DNA of 56,217 bases from an uncultured Mycoplasmatota bacterium (GCA_900552335.1 URZL01000005.1:1-56217); one strand, 5' to 3'; numbered from the stretch's first letter, positions 17,185 through 26,719 are shown. Notes: generated by a model not told the origin, from the sequence alone. Program-made: numbers and translations.

Positions 17185-17800
17185 GTTTGTTTTCGCTTTG
17201 CTTTTTAGAATAAACGCATCCACAATAGTTTTGTCGGTACAAATGATATATTTTTGAAAATTCAATGGATTTTTTATAACCCTCTTTTTTCTTAAAATCA
17301 GAATATAAATAAGGAATATGATAGATTTGTTCTAAATCATAACCTATTTCATTTAATTTTTGACTATTTTTATAAGGACTTACTGTTAAAGTGGTTCCAA
17401 AATAATCATAATGATTTTGGCTAGCTAATAAAGCTGTTTTTTCTAATCGAAGTCGATAACATCTAAAACATCTACTGCCGCCCTCTCGTTCTTCTTCTAG
17501 GCCTTTTACTAGTGTTTCAAACTGGTCATTATCATAATCGCAGTCCATAATATCTACTTTATTTTCAAATGGCATTTCTTGAATTAAACGAATTTGTTCT
17601 TGCTTTCTTTTTTCATATTCTTCTTTTGGCGAAATATTTGGATTGTAATAAAGAACGGTAATTTTAAAGTGTTTGGATAAATAATTTAATACATAACTAC
17701 TGCAAGGTGCACAGCAACTATGTAATAATAAAGTTGGTGTACTCTTTAAATTTTGAATCATTTTTTCTAATTCTATACTATAATTCTTCACTTGGATCAC
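17174..17800 (-). CDS. queH: Epoxyqueuosine reductase QueH
   Basis: The protein has the QueH cysteine pattern: LLHSCCAPCSSY near residue 28, the CFRCYRLR pair and CGCVY near the end. These bind iron-sulfur and metal centres. QueH reduces epoxyqueuosine to queuosine in tRNA and is not homologous to QueG. Translation probably starts at GTG 17800, overlapping the end of the upstream CmpB-like gene by 23 bp; an internal ATG is the alternative. No other queuosine genes are nearby. Confidence 0.92.
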   Translation of the reverse strand: MIQVKNYSIELEKMIQNLKSTPTLLLHSCCAPCSSYVLNYLSKHFKITVLYYNPNISPKEEYEKRKQEQIRLIQEMPFENKVDIMDCDYDNDQFETLVKGLEEEREGGSRCFRCYRLRLEKTALLASQNHYDYFGTTLTVSPYKNSQKLNEIGYDLEQIYHIPYLYSDFKKKEGYKKSIEFSKIYHLYRQNYCGCVYSKKQSENKQKA

Positions 17801-18446
17801 TCTTTTTTCTTAGCATGGTTTTAAAATTTGGAAAAGCTTTTACTAAACGATTTGAAAAAATAGACTTTTTCTTGAGAACTTCCCTTACTCTTGAGGTAAT
17901 TTCTTCTGTACAATCCTTTTTTAAATTGGCTGCAACTTGTTTAAAATTTAAAATTATTTTAAAAGAGATCATATTATCTAATATAAAAATAATGGACAAA
18001 ATAATAGCCAAAACATTTAAAATATGACTAGGAATTAAGGTAAGAATACTCATAATAAATGGTTGCGCTAGATAAGAAATAACAAGTCCCCCTATTCCAA
18101 ATAAAACAAGTGTTTCTAAACAAATACGCCCATTTATATTAAATTTTTCTTTACTATAATCCCACCATCTTGTTTTAAAAAGCTTTTCCATTAGAAAGCT
18201 AGTTAAGTATTCTAAAATGCCACAAGTAATAACGGTCATAAAAAACAAAGTAATAGGATCATCTAAGTACTTATTTAAAAATATAATAATTAGTAAACTG
18301 CCACATCCATAAATAGGACAATAAGGGCCTATTAAGAATCCTCTATTTACCAGTTTTTTTTGTACGATCAAAAAATTTATTTCTTCTAGTATCCACCCTA
18401 TTGCAGAATAAATAATAAATAAGATAATCATAATAGATAAATTCAT
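17778..18446 (-). CDS. Membrane protein of the putative ABC-permease CmpB family
   Basis: About 222 aa with five predicted helices. Conserved segments are YSAIGWILEEI, RGFLIGPYCPIYG and TRWWDYS, which are typical of the PF06541 (CmpB-like) membrane family. No partner ATPase is encoded here. GAGTGAAG precedes the ATG at 18446. The transport role is by database name only. Confidence 0.75.
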   Translation of the reverse strand: MNLSIMIILFIIYSAIGWILEEINFLIVQKKLVNRGFLIGPYCPIYGCGSLLIIIFLNKYLDDPITLFFMTVITCGILEYLTSFLMEKLFKTRWWDYSKEKFNINGRICLETLVLFGIGGLVISYLAQPFIMSILTLIPSHILNVLAIILSIIFILDNMISFKIILNFKQVAANLKKDCTEEITSRVREVLKKKSIFSNRLVKAFPNFKTMLRKKSDPSEEL

Positions 18447-18450
18447 AGCT

Positions 18451-19020
18451 TCACTCTTTTCTATTCTTTTGTACAATATTTCTAATTTTAGATAACGTAT
18501 TATCTACTTTTTTAACGGGTATGTCTAATTTTGATGATATCATTTGATAAGAATAACCTTTTAACTTTAAAAATAAAATTTTGATTTCTATTTGTTTTAG
18601 TTTTGAGATTAACTTTTCTATTTCATTTTTTGCTTGTAAATGATGGAAATAGTGTTCCTCTTTTTTATAAATGATCTCTTCTGACAATTCTAATGCGCTA
18701 TTTAAGCAATAATCTTTTTTATTTTTACGAATAAATGTCAGAAGCCCTAAATGGATGCAATTAACTGCATAAGTAAAAAAAAGATTATCATACTTTTCAT
18801 TGAAATAGTAAATTGCTTTATCAAGGGCAAATCTACCCTCTAAAATATAATCATTCAATTCTAATCCAATATTTGGATAAACATTTTTAAAATTTTTTGC
18901 TTCTTTTAAAATAATTGGTGTATATTTTTTCTGTAAAATTTCATAAGCAATTTCATTTTGCTCTCTTGCTAGATAGATTAATTCATTATCATTATAAATT
19001 TCTAGACTTGATTGCTTCAT
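18451..19020 (-). CDS. SigH-like RNA polymerase sigma factor
   Basis: The 189-aa protein has a sigma-70 region 2-like segment (NDYILEGRFALDKAIYYF...FFTYAVNCI). A C-terminal helix-turn-helix resembles region 4 (LKGYSYQMISSKLDIP). The gene follows mrnC and rlmB, the position of sigH in Bacillus. SigH controls stationary-phase and early sporulation genes there. The DLI-type core-binding motif is weak (NDYILEG). The call therefore depends on synteny as well as sequence. Confidence 0.75.
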   Translation of the reverse strand: MKQSSLEIYNDNELIYLAREQNEIAYEILQKKYTPIILKEAKNFKNVYPNIGLELNDYILEGRFALDKAIYYFNEKYDNLFFTYAVNCIHLGLLTFIRKNKKDYCLNSALELSEEIIYKKEEHYFHHLQAKNEIEKLISKLKQIEIKILFLKLKGYSYQMISSKLDIPVKKVDNTLSKIRNIVQKNRKE

Positions 19021-19675
19021 AAATTAAGATGCCAGCAGATACGCTTGCATTTAAACTTTCTGTTTTTCCTTTCATTGGTATCGTCGCAATAAAATCGCAG
19101 TTTTCTTTTACCAAGCGACTCATACCGCTTCCTTCATTTCCTATTATGATAGCGGTCTTGCCACGGTAGTCAATTTTATCATAGTCTGTTCCTTGCATAT
19201 CACTTCCTACAATCCAGAACCCTTTTTCCTTTAATTCTTTAATTGTTTGAACAATATTAGTTACTCGAGCAATTGGAATGTTTTCTGTTGCCCCTGTTGA
19301 AACCTTAATCACCGTTGCATTTACTTCAACAGAACGGTCTTTTGGAATAATAATTCCATTTACTCCAGCTGCTTCACAGGTACGTGTAATAGCGCCAAAG
19401 TTATGTGGATCTTCTAAATGATCTAAAATCACAATCAGTGCATTTTCTTTTTCTATTATTTCTGATAGTGAAGCATATTGATAATCCTCCACTTCCAGAA
19501 TAATTCCTTGATGTAATCCATTTACCATCCTATCCATTTCATATTTTTCTAGATAAGTAATTGGAATATTTTGAAATGGTAAATTTTCTTTAAAATTTTT
19601 AGATAAGTAAATTTTTTTTACTTTTTTTTGTTTTTTTAAATATTCTTCTGCTACATTTTTGCCAAATATATACAT
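18992..19675 (-). CDS. rlmB: 23S rRNA (guanosine2251-2'-O)-methyltransferase RlmB
   Basis: The 227-aa protein is a SPOUT/TrmH-family enzyme. It has a substrate-binding N-domain (GKNVAEEYL), LDHLEDPHNFGAITRTCEAAG, the knot motif IIGNEGSGMSRL and SLNASVSAGILIYE. It modifies G2251 of 23S rRNA. It follows mrnC by one base and overlaps the sigma-factor gene, so the three form an operon. GGAGG precedes the ATG. Confidence 0.93.
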   Translation of the reverse strand: MYIFGKNVAEEYLKKQKKVKKIYLSKNFKENLPFQNIPITYLEKYEMDRMVNGLHQGIILEVEDYQYASLSEIIEKENALIVILDHLEDPHNFGAITRTCEAAGVNGIIIPKDRSVEVNATVIKVSTGATENIPIARVTNIVQTIKELKEKGFWIVGSDMQGTDYDKIDYRGKTAIIIGNEGSGMSRLVKENCDFIATIPMKGKTESLNASVSAGILIYEAIKSRNL

Positions 19676-19676
19676 A

Positions 19677-20027
19677 TTAATCCTCCAATATTTTGTTTAT
19701 AATTTCTTCTAATCTTTTTTGATTATTCATATATAGATAACCTATTAATGTTTCAAATCCTGTTGCATACTTATAAGTTAAAATATCTGTATTTTTAGGT
19801 GCTTTATGACTTTTTGCATTTCTTCCATGTTTCACGATTTGTTCTTCCTCTTCTGTTAACATAGGTTGAATTTTTTCTAATATTTTTGTTTGATTTTTTG
19901 CACTAACATACTGAATGCATTCTTTTTGTAATTCTTTTACTTTAACAATTCCTTTTTGGATTAAGTATTCTCTTATATAAAGTTCATATACACTATCTCC
20001 CAAATAAGCAAGTACTAATGCATTCAT
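19677..20027 (-). CDS. mrnC: Mini-ribonuclease III
   Basis: The 116-aa protein is a lone RNase III catalytic domain without the dsRNA-binding domain. Key motifs are LAYLGDSVYELYIR and KYATGFETLIGYLY. It processes 23S rRNA ends. GGGGTGA lies before the ATG, and the gene lies directly upstream of rlmB, as in Bacillus. Confidence 0.93.
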   Translation of the reverse strand: MNALVLAYLGDSVYELYIREYLIQKGIVKVKELQKECIQYVSAKNQTKILEKIQPMLTEEEEQIVKHGRNAKSHKAPKNTDILTYKYATGFETLIGYLYMNNQKRLEEIINKILED

Positions 20028-20112
20028 ACTTTCACCCCAACATCAAATTTTTTATTTATCTTTTTCATTGTACTACATATTTTTTATTTGCACAACCTAA
20101 TTTTATTTTATC

Positions 20113-20142
20113 AAAAAAGAAGTACTTATTTTTGTACTTCTT
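20113..20142 (-). terminator. Terminator after rbgA
   Basis: AAGAAGTAC and GTACTTCTT pair around an A-rich loop, followed by a T run, at the rbgA stop. Confidence 0.8.
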
Positions 20143-21052
20143 CATAGCGATCAAAAGTAATTCCTTTTAATATTCCATTCTTGACATCATTTAAAATAAT
20201 GGTGTATACCTTATCATAATCAATTTCACCGCCACGCATTAGACAGCCTCTTTTTTTTCCTATCTTATCTAAGGTATCTACAATGTCTTCATCTAAGGAT
20301 TCTATTTGATACCTTTCTTTTAAAATATTCGGATAATATTTTTCTAACATTTGAAGAATATAAATTACTACTTCATCTAATGGTAACACTTCTTCTTTTA
20401 TAGCTGTTAGGCTTGCTAAATTAAGAGCAACATTTCCTTCAAATTTTGGCCATAAAATACCTGGTGTATCTAATAATTCTAGTTCATTATTGATTCTTAT
20501 CCAATCTAAGTTTTTAGTTACTCCTGGTTTATTTCCAACATTTACTGCTTTTTTTCCTACCAAACGATTAATTAAAGTAGATTTTCCAACATTTGGAATT
20601 CCAACGATTAAAATTCTTGTTCTTTTTTCTTTTAATCCAAGTTGTGATCTTTTTTCGTTTACATCATTCATGATTTCTTTGGTAGCTGCTGTTATTTTGT
20701 TTACAATGTTATCATGAAATAAATCGACACCTATTACTTTATAACCTTTATTTTGATAATATTCAATCCATTTTTTTGTTTCATTTTTATCACATAAATC
20801 CGTTTTAGTCATAATAATAATTCTTGGTTTATTTTGAATAATGGTATCTATGTCCTGAATTTTGGATGAATATGGGATACGAGCATCAATCACTTCATAT
20901 ACCACATCTATCTTATTTAGATTTTCTTTCATTAATCTTTTTGTTTTTGCCATATGTCCCGGATACCAGTTGATATTCGTTGATGGTAAACTTTTTGTAT
21001 CTTCGTTCATTTTTTTATTCTTTCTCATTTCTCTTTTTTGATGCATATCCAT
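20126..21052 (-). CDS. rbgA: Ribosome biogenesis GTPase RbgA (YlqF)
   Basis: About 308 aa. The circularly permuted GTPase motifs appear in the RbgA order: TKTD (G4), DAR (G5-like), GIPNVGKSTL (G1), the PGVTK switch (G2) and DTPG (G3). NWYPGHMAK at the start is diagnostic. RbgA promotes late 50S assembly. The ATG at 21052 follows AGAAGTGA; a GTG at 21061 is an alternative. Confidence 0.95.
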   Translation of the reverse strand: MDMHQKREMRKNKKMNEDTKSLPSTNINWYPGHMAKTKRLMKENLNKIDVVYEVIDARIPYSSKIQDIDTIIQNKPRIIIMTKTDLCDKNETKKWIEYYQNKGYKVIGVDLFHDNIVNKITAATKEIMNDVNEKRSQLGLKEKRTRILIVGIPNVGKSTLINRLVGKKAVNVGNKPGVTKNLDWIRINNELELLDTPGILWPKFEGNVALNLASLTAIKEEVLPLDEVVIYILQMLEKYYPNILKERYQIESLDEDIVDTLDKIGKKRGCLMRGGEIDYDKVYTIILNDVKNGILKGITFDRYEEVQK

Positions 21053-21081
21053 TTTAATCACTTCTTTCTATTCTATCATTT

Positions 21082-21103
21082 AAAAAAATACTTAAAAGTA
21101 TTT
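21082..21103 (-). terminator. Terminator after the recombinase relic
   Basis: AAATACTT and AAGTATTT pair around two bases, followed by a T run. Confidence 0.6.
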
Positions 21104-21114
21104 GTTTTTCGTTT

Positions 21115-21465
21115 TTAACTTGAAAGTATTATATCATATTTTTGTTTATTTATAAAGTCAAGAGCCTCAAAATATTTATCTTCATATTTGAATATTACTT
21201 TTATATTACCATCTTCATTAACAACAATATCTTCAATTAACTCATCTATCAATAATCTATTTAGTTCATTTATTTTTTCTTTCTTTTTAAATATATTCAT
21301 CCAATCAGTATCGTTATTTTTTATTGTTTCTTTTTCCTCCTCATATAATTGTATATCTTCTTTTATTTTTTTAGTTTTATCACTATACTCTTTATTATAT
21401 TGTCAGTATTCTTCTTCCGATATAAAGTTCTCTTTTAAATCTTCTTTAATTGAATTCCTTAACAT
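21115..21465 (-). pseudogene. 3' fragment of a large serine recombinase
   Basis: The frame encodes the C-terminal coiled-coil and tail typical of large serine recombinases. A region starting RNSIKEDLKENFISEEEY is followed by helices and ends LLIDELIEDIVVNEDGNI with KVIFKY. An in-frame TGA at 21403-21405 interrupts it after EEEY. The catalytic N-terminal domain and zinc region are absent. It is a relic of an integrated element beside the rbgA 3' side. TGA acts as stop elsewhere in the window, so reading it as Trp is not supported. Confidence 0.7.
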
Positions 21466-21574
21466 TATATATTTTTCTTTTTTTTTCTTCCTTTTTTGAA
21501 TACAAATTAGAAATTATGCACAAAATAATTAAAACAATAATAAATAGTACTGATATTAATAATTCTTCAAACAT
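21446..21574 (-). CDS. Small single-pass membrane peptide (42 aa)
   Basis: The frame MFEELLISVLFIIVLIIL continues to a charged tail (KKEEKKRK). It has one transmembrane helix, and GGAGGAG lies about 9 nt upstream of the ATG. It overlaps the recombinase relic on the same strand. Such peptides are common in mobile elements. No family recognised. Confidence 0.45.
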   Translation of the reverse strand: MFEELLISVLFIIVLIILCIISNLYSKKEEKKRKIYNVKEFN

Positions 21575-21802
21575 TTCTTACTACTCCTCCAAATCCATTT
21601 ATTTCCATCATTTTTTGATAAAAAAAGCAATACAAAAAAACTTTTATAATCCTTTCGTACTGCTTAATCAATTATAAATTTCATATTTTTATTTAACTAC
21701 ATTGACATTATAGCATTATAGCCTCCAAAAGCCAACCGATATCGGCGTATAATTTCAACCGATTTCTGCTAGGATTTTTGCAGTGTTAAGGAGATTTTTA
21801 AA
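21575..21802. other. Non-coding stretch between element relics
   Basis: I see no gene here. A GC-containing stem (GCAGTAC with GTATTGC, 21627-21663) followed by a T run on the minus strand could be an orphan terminator. The only GC-richer segment of the vicinity (about 21728-21760) includes CCGATATCGG. Confidence 0.4.
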
Positions 21803-22042
21803 ATATTATTTAAAGAGGCAATTACTTTAAGAATACTTGAATTATGTAACAAATATAATTACACTCCAAATAAACTTGCTGAATTATCTGCTATTGCGCC
21901 ATCAACATTAAGAGCATTACTGGCAAACAATGTAGATAATCCAAGTTCTACAATTATCTTTAAAATATGTAAAACTTTAAAAATAGAACTTAAAGATTTT
22001 TATGACTCTCCATTATTTGATATGGAGAAATTGGAGTATTAA
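21803..22042 (+). CDS. HTH (XRE-like) regulator without a standard start codon
   Basis: The 79-codon frame encodes a Cro/CI-type helix-turn-helix: TPNKLAELSAIAPSTLRALL, then NPSSTIIFKICKTLKIEL. AAGGAG at 21788-21793 is spaced normally from ATA at 21803, where an ATG would be expected. The frame has no ATG/GTG/TTG between the upstream TAG and this ATA. It either starts at ATA or has lost its start by mutation. Location beside the recombinase relic suggests it belonged to the same element. Confidence 0.55.
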   Translation: MLFKEAITLRILELCNKYNYTPNKLAELSAIAPSTLRALLANNVDNPSSTIIFKICKTLKIELKDFYDSPLFDMEKLEY

Positions 22043-22045
22043 AAT

Positions 22046-22070
22046 AAGAGGCTTGTAATAGCCTCTTTTA
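22046..22070. terminator. Terminator between the HTH gene and bceB-like
   Basis: AAGAGGC and GCCTCTT pair around an 8-base loop with TTTTAT on the plus side; it can serve both convergent genes. Confidence 0.75.
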
Positions 22071-22087
22071 TCGTTTTATCAGATATA

Positions 22088-24160
22088 TTATTTTTCCTTA
22101 ATTATATTTTTACTGCAATAATAAGTAATTAAGAAATATCCTCCATATATAACGACTATAAATATAGCAGTCATTATAATTGATGGTAATAATTGTTCAT
22201 TACCAAATACCTCTAAAATTTTCATAGCAAACATTATTCCAAATACAGAATGGATTAGAGCCAATATTAATGGTAGCATAAAGAATACTGCAATTTGTCT
22301 AAATAATGCTTTATTAATCATCTTTTCATCTGTACCAATTTTTCTTAACATTCTAAATCTTTGTTTATTATCACTACTTTCAGATAATTCTTTTAATCCA
22401 AGTATTGCTGCACTACTAATTAGAAAGATAACTCCCAAATATAACCCAATAAATGTTACCATTGCTGATAATCCAGTTGTTGCCTCTTTGATAGCTAACT
22501 TAGTAGAACCACTAGGAAGTAAATAATCGTTTGCTTTTGGATTTTTTGCTAGTTTATTAATATTATCTTCTATTTTTATGATTTCTTCTTTATCAGTAGC
22601 AATATAATTACCTATAAGATGATTTTGAATTAAATAATTTTCATCTATGACATTATCAGAAACTAATATAATTCCTGTATTAATATGATTACTAGACATT
22701 TCTAGAAAACCATCTCGGCAAGAATCATATTTTGGTTTTAATGTATGACCAAACAAATTGATTTGTTCTCCATTTTTTAAAGCAATATTCCTAATTTCAA
22801 CCATTGATTTAAAATCTGCAACTATCATATATTCATCATCTTTAAGAGAATATTCTTCATTTCCATAAAACCTAGCCACTTTATTATAATCGCTTATTTT
22901 CATTATTGATTCTTTTGTATCATATTGCAAAAAAGGAAAACTTGTTCTTACTTCAACTAGTTTCGATCCTAGAGTTTGATTCATAGTTAAGTCTGGTGTT
23001 GCATAAGTATTAATTTCAATATAGTCCTTTATATCTTTAGTAATATCATAATTGAATACATCAAACATTTCTAATGCAGTATAATGAGAATTTTTAATTT
23101 GATTATCATTATAACCATAATTTCTAAAACTATCATAGTATTTATCCATGTTCATATTAATTGTAAATTCAAAGTCGGCAGGTGCTAGTTCTCTTATGTT
23201 AGCATTCATTGAATTTTTCATTGTTAGACAAGCAGATAATAAACATATTGTAATAAATAACATTAAACAAATAATTGTTGTTGAAAAAACTGTTGTATTG
23301 ATCTTGCTACTGAACTGTCTTAAAGTAAAACTATTTAATCCTTTATAATAAAATTTCTTTATACTCATAGCAATTCTTAAAATAAGTCCTGATAAAGACC
23401 AAAAAATAAAGAATGTTGATACTGCTCCCATTACAATTGGTTTTAATATATCTTTAACATCGTGTAAAGTAAGAAACTCAACTGTTACCATGTGATATGC
23501 TTTACCCAAAACTAAGCATGAAATAATAAAAATAATTATACATAAAATTGGATTTTTAAGTTTAATTTTTTCACTTTTTTTTGCACCATTTAATAAATCT
23601 ATTAACTTACATTTGCTTACACTATAAGTATTAAAAATCATTACAAGTAAATACATAATTCCAAAGTAAATTATAGTTTTAATACAAGATGCTTTAGAAA
23701 ATACAAATGCGAATTTTGTAAGATTTGCTTCAAACATATTAGCAACTACTAAACTCATTAATTGGGATAGAATAATACCTATTCCAAGACCTACTGCTAA
23801 TGAGATAATTCCAATAAATAGTGTTTCAAAGAATAGAATCATAGATATTTTTCTTTTACTCATACCAAGAGTTAAATAAATACCAAATTCTTTATTTCTT
23901 CTTTTTATTAAAAATCTTGAAGCATATATAATCAAAAATCCTAGTATAAATGACACAAATACACTAACTCCAGATAACATTGTCATCATAAGTTCAATTA
24001 ATTCTTCAGCAGATGATGATACATCTAACATTACTGTTTGTGAGCCAAGTGCATTAAATACATAAAATATTGCTACACCAAGAATTAAAGTAAAAAAGTA
24101 GATGGCATAGTCTTTCATACTTTTCTTAATGTTTTTTATTGATAATTTACAAAGCATCAT
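22088..24160 (-). CDS. BceB-type ABC transporter permease
   Basis: The 690-aa protein has ten predicted helices with FtsX-like domains near the start (residues 60-180) and the end (570-680). A large extracellular domain of roughly 220 residues separates helices 7 and 8. This layout is specific to BceB/VraG permeases that sense and remove peptides attacking the lipid II cycle. The start overlaps the end of the ATPase gene. With the adjacent kinase and regulator it forms a complete Bce module. Confidence 0.9.
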   Translation of the reverse strand: MMLCKLSIKNIKKSMKDYAIYFFTLILGVAIFYVFNALGSQTVMLDVSSSAEELIELMMTMLSGVSVFVSFILGFLIIYASRFLIKRRNKEFGIYLTLGMSKRKISMILFFETLFIGIISLAVGLGIGIILSQLMSLVVANMFEANLTKFAFVFSKASCIKTIIYFGIMYLLVMIFNTYSVSKCKLIDLLNGAKKSEKIKLKNPILCIIIFIISCLVLGKAYHMVTVEFLTLHDVKDILKPIVMGAVSTFFIFWSLSGLILRIAMSIKKFYYKGLNSFTLRQFSSKINTTVFSTTIICLMLFITICLLSACLTMKNSMNANIRELAPADFEFTINMNMDKYYDSFRNYGYNDNQIKNSHYTALEMFDVFNYDITKDIKDYIEINTYATPDLTMNQTLGSKLVEVRTSFPFLQYDTKESIMKISDYNKVARFYGNEEYSLKDDEYMIVADFKSMVEIRNIALKNGEQINLFGHTLKPKYDSCRDGFLEMSSNHINTGIILVSDNVIDENYLIQNHLIGNYIATDKEEIIKIEDNINKLAKNPKANDYLLPSGSTKLAIKEATTGLSAMVTFIGLYLGVIFLISSAAILGLKELSESSDNKQRFRMLRKIGTDEKMINKALFRQIAVFFMLPLILALIHSVFGIMFAMKILEVFGNEQLLPSIIMTAIFIVVIYGGYFLITYYCSKNIIKEK

Positions 24161-24914
24161 TTAAATCGCCACCAAGTAATGTTACTACATCAATAATCTT
24201 ATCAAAAAATTCTTTCCTAGAATCATTACCTTTATGAATCTCTTTAAAAATTTTACCATCTTTGATAAAGACCACTCTTTGTGCATAAGAGGCAGTAAAA
24301 GCATCATGAGTTACCATAAGAATTGTTGCTGAAAGTTCTTCGTTTAAATGATTAAATTTTTCAAGTAACATTTTAGCAGATTTAGAATCTAATGCTCCTG
24401 TTGGCTCATCTGCAAGTATTAACTTTGGATCTGTAATAATTGCTCTAGCAGATGCAACTCTTTGTTTTTGTCCTCCACTCATTTGATAGGGATATTTCTT
24501 TAAGATATCTTTAATATCTAATTCATCAGCAACTTTCTTTATCTTTTCTTCAATTTCTGATACATTAGCATTTTGAATAGATAGAGCAAGTGCAATATTT
24601 TCGTAGGCAGTTAAAGTATCTAACAAGTTAAAATCCTGAAAGATAAATCCCAATTCTTCTCTTCTAAATTTATTAAGTTGGTTTCCTTTTAATTTTGTTA
24701 TATCTTCACCACCAACATAAATATGCCCAGATGTTACTCTATCAATAGTAGAAATAACATTTAAAAGAGTAGTTTTACCTGATCCAGAGGCTCCCATGAT
24801 AGCAACAAATTCGCCTTTATCAACTTCAAATGATAAATTATCAATCGCCTTTGTTAAAGATGAACGACTACCATAGTATTTTTCAATTTTGTCAACTTTT
24901 AAAATATTTTCCAT
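24147..24914 (-). CDS. BceA-type ABC transporter ATPase
   Basis: The 255-aa protein has Walker A GASGSGKTT, signature MSGGQKQR, Walker B LILADEPTGALD and H-loop VTHD. It is the MacB/LolD-like class that pairs with BceB. GGAAGGAG precedes the ATG. A palindromic operator lies at 24986-24999, between this gene and the kinase gene. Confidence 0.92.
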   Translation of the reverse strand: MENILKVDKIEKYYGSRSSLTKAIDNLSFEVDKGEFVAIMGASGSGKTTLLNVISTIDRVTSGHIYVGGEDITKLKGNQLNKFRREELGFIFQDFNLLDTLTAYENIALALSIQNANVSEIEEKIKKVADELDIKDILKKYPYQMSGGQKQRVASARAIITDPKLILADEPTGALDSKSAKMLLEKFNHLNEELSATILMVTHDAFTASYAQRVVFIKDGKIFKEIHKGNDSRKEFFDKIIDVVTLLGGDLNDAL

Positions 24915-24985
24915 ATAATTTCTCCTTCCATAAATAATAATAAATTAAAAATATTATTTTGTCGTTCGTTCAATATTACAAAACA

Positions 24986-24999
24986 TTACAATTTTGTAA
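24986..24999. promoter_or_regulatory. BceR-type operator upstream of bceAB
   Basis: TTACAATTTTGTAA is TTACA-N4-TGTAA, the form reported for BceR-like regulators. A further TTACA half-site lies at 24976-24980, giving a longer inverted repeat. The same 14-mer occurs upstream of the GT51 gene. Confidence 0.75.
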
Positions 25000-25001
25000 T
25001 A

Positions 25002-26021
25002 TTACTTTAAAACTTCGTAATATTTGTCTTTTGCAAATGTTATATATACTCGTGTATATTCATTTTCTTTTGATTCAATATTTATTTTATGCCCTAGTTT
25101 ACTACACATATTTTTAGCAATAAATAATCCCATACCAGTTGATTTACTTGTATTTCTTCCATTTTCTCCTGTAAAGGACTTATCAAATACTTGTTTTAAA
25201 TCAGAATCTTTTATTCCTATACCATTATCTTCAATTATAAGTGTAGTTTTATATTTTTCATCTCTTACAGATATTTTGATGTAAGAATTATTAATATCTC
25301 TTTTATATTTAATACAATTATTAATAATTTGACCTAATATAAATTCTAACCATTTAGAATCGGTTAAGACTTTAACATTAACGTTTTCAACATTATAATC
25401 AACTTTATTTTCTAGTAGGTCAACCATGTTTTTAAGACCTACATTTTTTATTACTTTTGATAATTCTGTATCTTTTATCAAGTAATCTTTTTCTGCATTC
25501 TCACTTCTTGCATAATATAATACTTGATCTACATAATCCTCTAATCGTTTTAGTTGTGATTTTGTCTTTTTATCAAATTTATCTTTATGATTATTACTAA
25601 TCAATATTAAAGTTGCTAATGGAATTTTTACTTCGTGGATCCACATTTCTATATAGTTTTTAAAGTCATCCCATTGTTCTTCTATTCTCTTAACATTTTC
25701 ACTCATTGATTTATTAATTTCATAGAGTGCTTGATGTAATAATTTGCCTTCATAAAATACTGGTTTATCAAGAGTTTCTAATACTAAATAACCTTTATCT
25801 AATGCCTCAATATTAGAAATTAATTCTGTATAAAATTTTTTCTTTCTTAAATAATCAATTAATAAAAGCGATAAACTCCAAATGATTAATACAAATGTTG
25901 TGGCAATTATTACACCATTATCAATTTTGAAAGCAAAGAATATAAGCAATACGATACCAATACTAATTAGTGATAGAAGAAGTGCATAAAGTTTATCTTT
26001 TAAATATCTACTAAATTTCAT
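25002..26021 (-). CDS. BceS-type intramembrane-sensing histidine kinase
   Basis: The 339-aa protein has two helices near the N-terminus with almost no extracellular loop. The phosphoacceptor motif is WIHEVKIPLATL, and the ATPase boxes are NNCIKY and DNGIGI. Such kinases take their signal from the BceAB transporter instead of sensing directly. Its ATG overlaps the regulator stop (ATGA). Confidence 0.9.
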   Translation of the reverse strand: MKFSRYLKDKLYALLLSLISIGIVLLIFFAFKIDNGVIIATTFVLIIWSLSLLLIDYLRKKKFYTELISNIEALDKGYLVLETLDKPVFYEGKLLHQALYEINKSMSENVKRIEEQWDDFKNYIEMWIHEVKIPLATLILISNNHKDKFDKKTKSQLKRLEDYVDQVLYYARSENAEKDYLIKDTELSKVIKNVGLKNMVDLLENKVDYNVENVNVKVLTDSKWLEFILGQIINNCIKYKRDINNSYIKISVRDEKYKTTLIIEDNGIGIKDSDLKQVFDKSFTGENGRNTSKSTGMGLFIAKNMCSKLGHKINIESKENEYTRVYITFAKDKYYEVLK

Positions 26022-26680
26022 AATAAAATATAACCCATTCCTTTTCTAGTATCTATTACATCTTCATAGCCAAAACTTTTTAATTTTGCTCTTAATCTAC
26101 TTATATTTACTGTTAGAGCGTTGTCATTTATAAATTCATTATTATTCCATAAATCTGTCATTAAATCATCACGAGTTACTATTCTACCACGATTACTTAA
26201 AAGATATGTAAAGATAATCATTTCATTTTTAGTTAGTTCTAATACATTTTCACCTTGTTTCAATATTCCTTTTTGTGGATTAACACTAACATTATCATAA
26301 AATAAGTCGTCCATATTATTATCCATTCGTTTAAATATATTTTGTATTCTCAATAATAAGATTGTTGGATTATATGGCTTAGTAATATAATCGTCTGCAC
26401 CATAAGATATAGATAAAACTTCATCTACTTCTCCTACTCTGCTCGTAACCATAATAATAGGAACACTAGATTCTTTTCTAATTTCTTTTAATAAAATTTC
26501 GCCATTTTTATTAGGTAAATTAATATCCATTAAAATTAAATCAAATTTCATATTTTTTATATTTTCTTTAACATTATCAAACTTTTCTATAATTAATACT
26601 TCATACCCTGAATTTTCTAACAAAGATTTTAACTCATTTCTGATGATTTTTTCATCTTCTATAATTAATATTTTTTTCAT
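26018..26680 (-). CDS. BceR-type OmpR-family response regulator
   Basis: The 220-aa protein has a receiver domain with the phosphoacceptor Asp in LMDINLPNKNG and the conserved Lys in TKPYNP. A winged-helix DNA-binding domain follows, with recognition region NALTVNISRLRAKL. It is predicted to bind the TTACA-N4-TGTAA sites at 24986 and 27555. GGAGAC precedes the ATG. Confidence 0.92.
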   Translation of the reverse strand: MKKILIIEDEKIIRNELKSLLENSGYEVLIIEKFDNVKENIKNMKFDLILMDINLPNKNGEILLKEIRKESSVPIIMVTSRVGEVDEVLSISYGADDYITKPYNPTILLLRIQNIFKRMDNNMDDLFYDNVSVNPQKGILKQGENVLELTKNEMIIFTYLLSNRGRIVTRDDLMTDLWNNNEFINDNALTVNISRLRAKLKSFGYEDVIDTRKGMGYILL

Positions 26681-26719
26681 AGTTTGTCTCCTTTCATAAT
26701 TTGCTTTTTAATCATTCAT

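Noticed and set aside
21403..21405. TGA inside the recombinase frame as evidence for TGA = Trp
   Set aside because: TGA is used as the stop of uvrA, queH and the C39 exporter, and Trp is encoded by TGG. The recombinase is a relic with an ordinary nonsense codon.
24971..24999. CRISPR-like repeats in the AT-rich palindromes
   Set aside because: Only two isolated copies exist, each at an operator position; no regular array or cas gene is present anywhere in the window.
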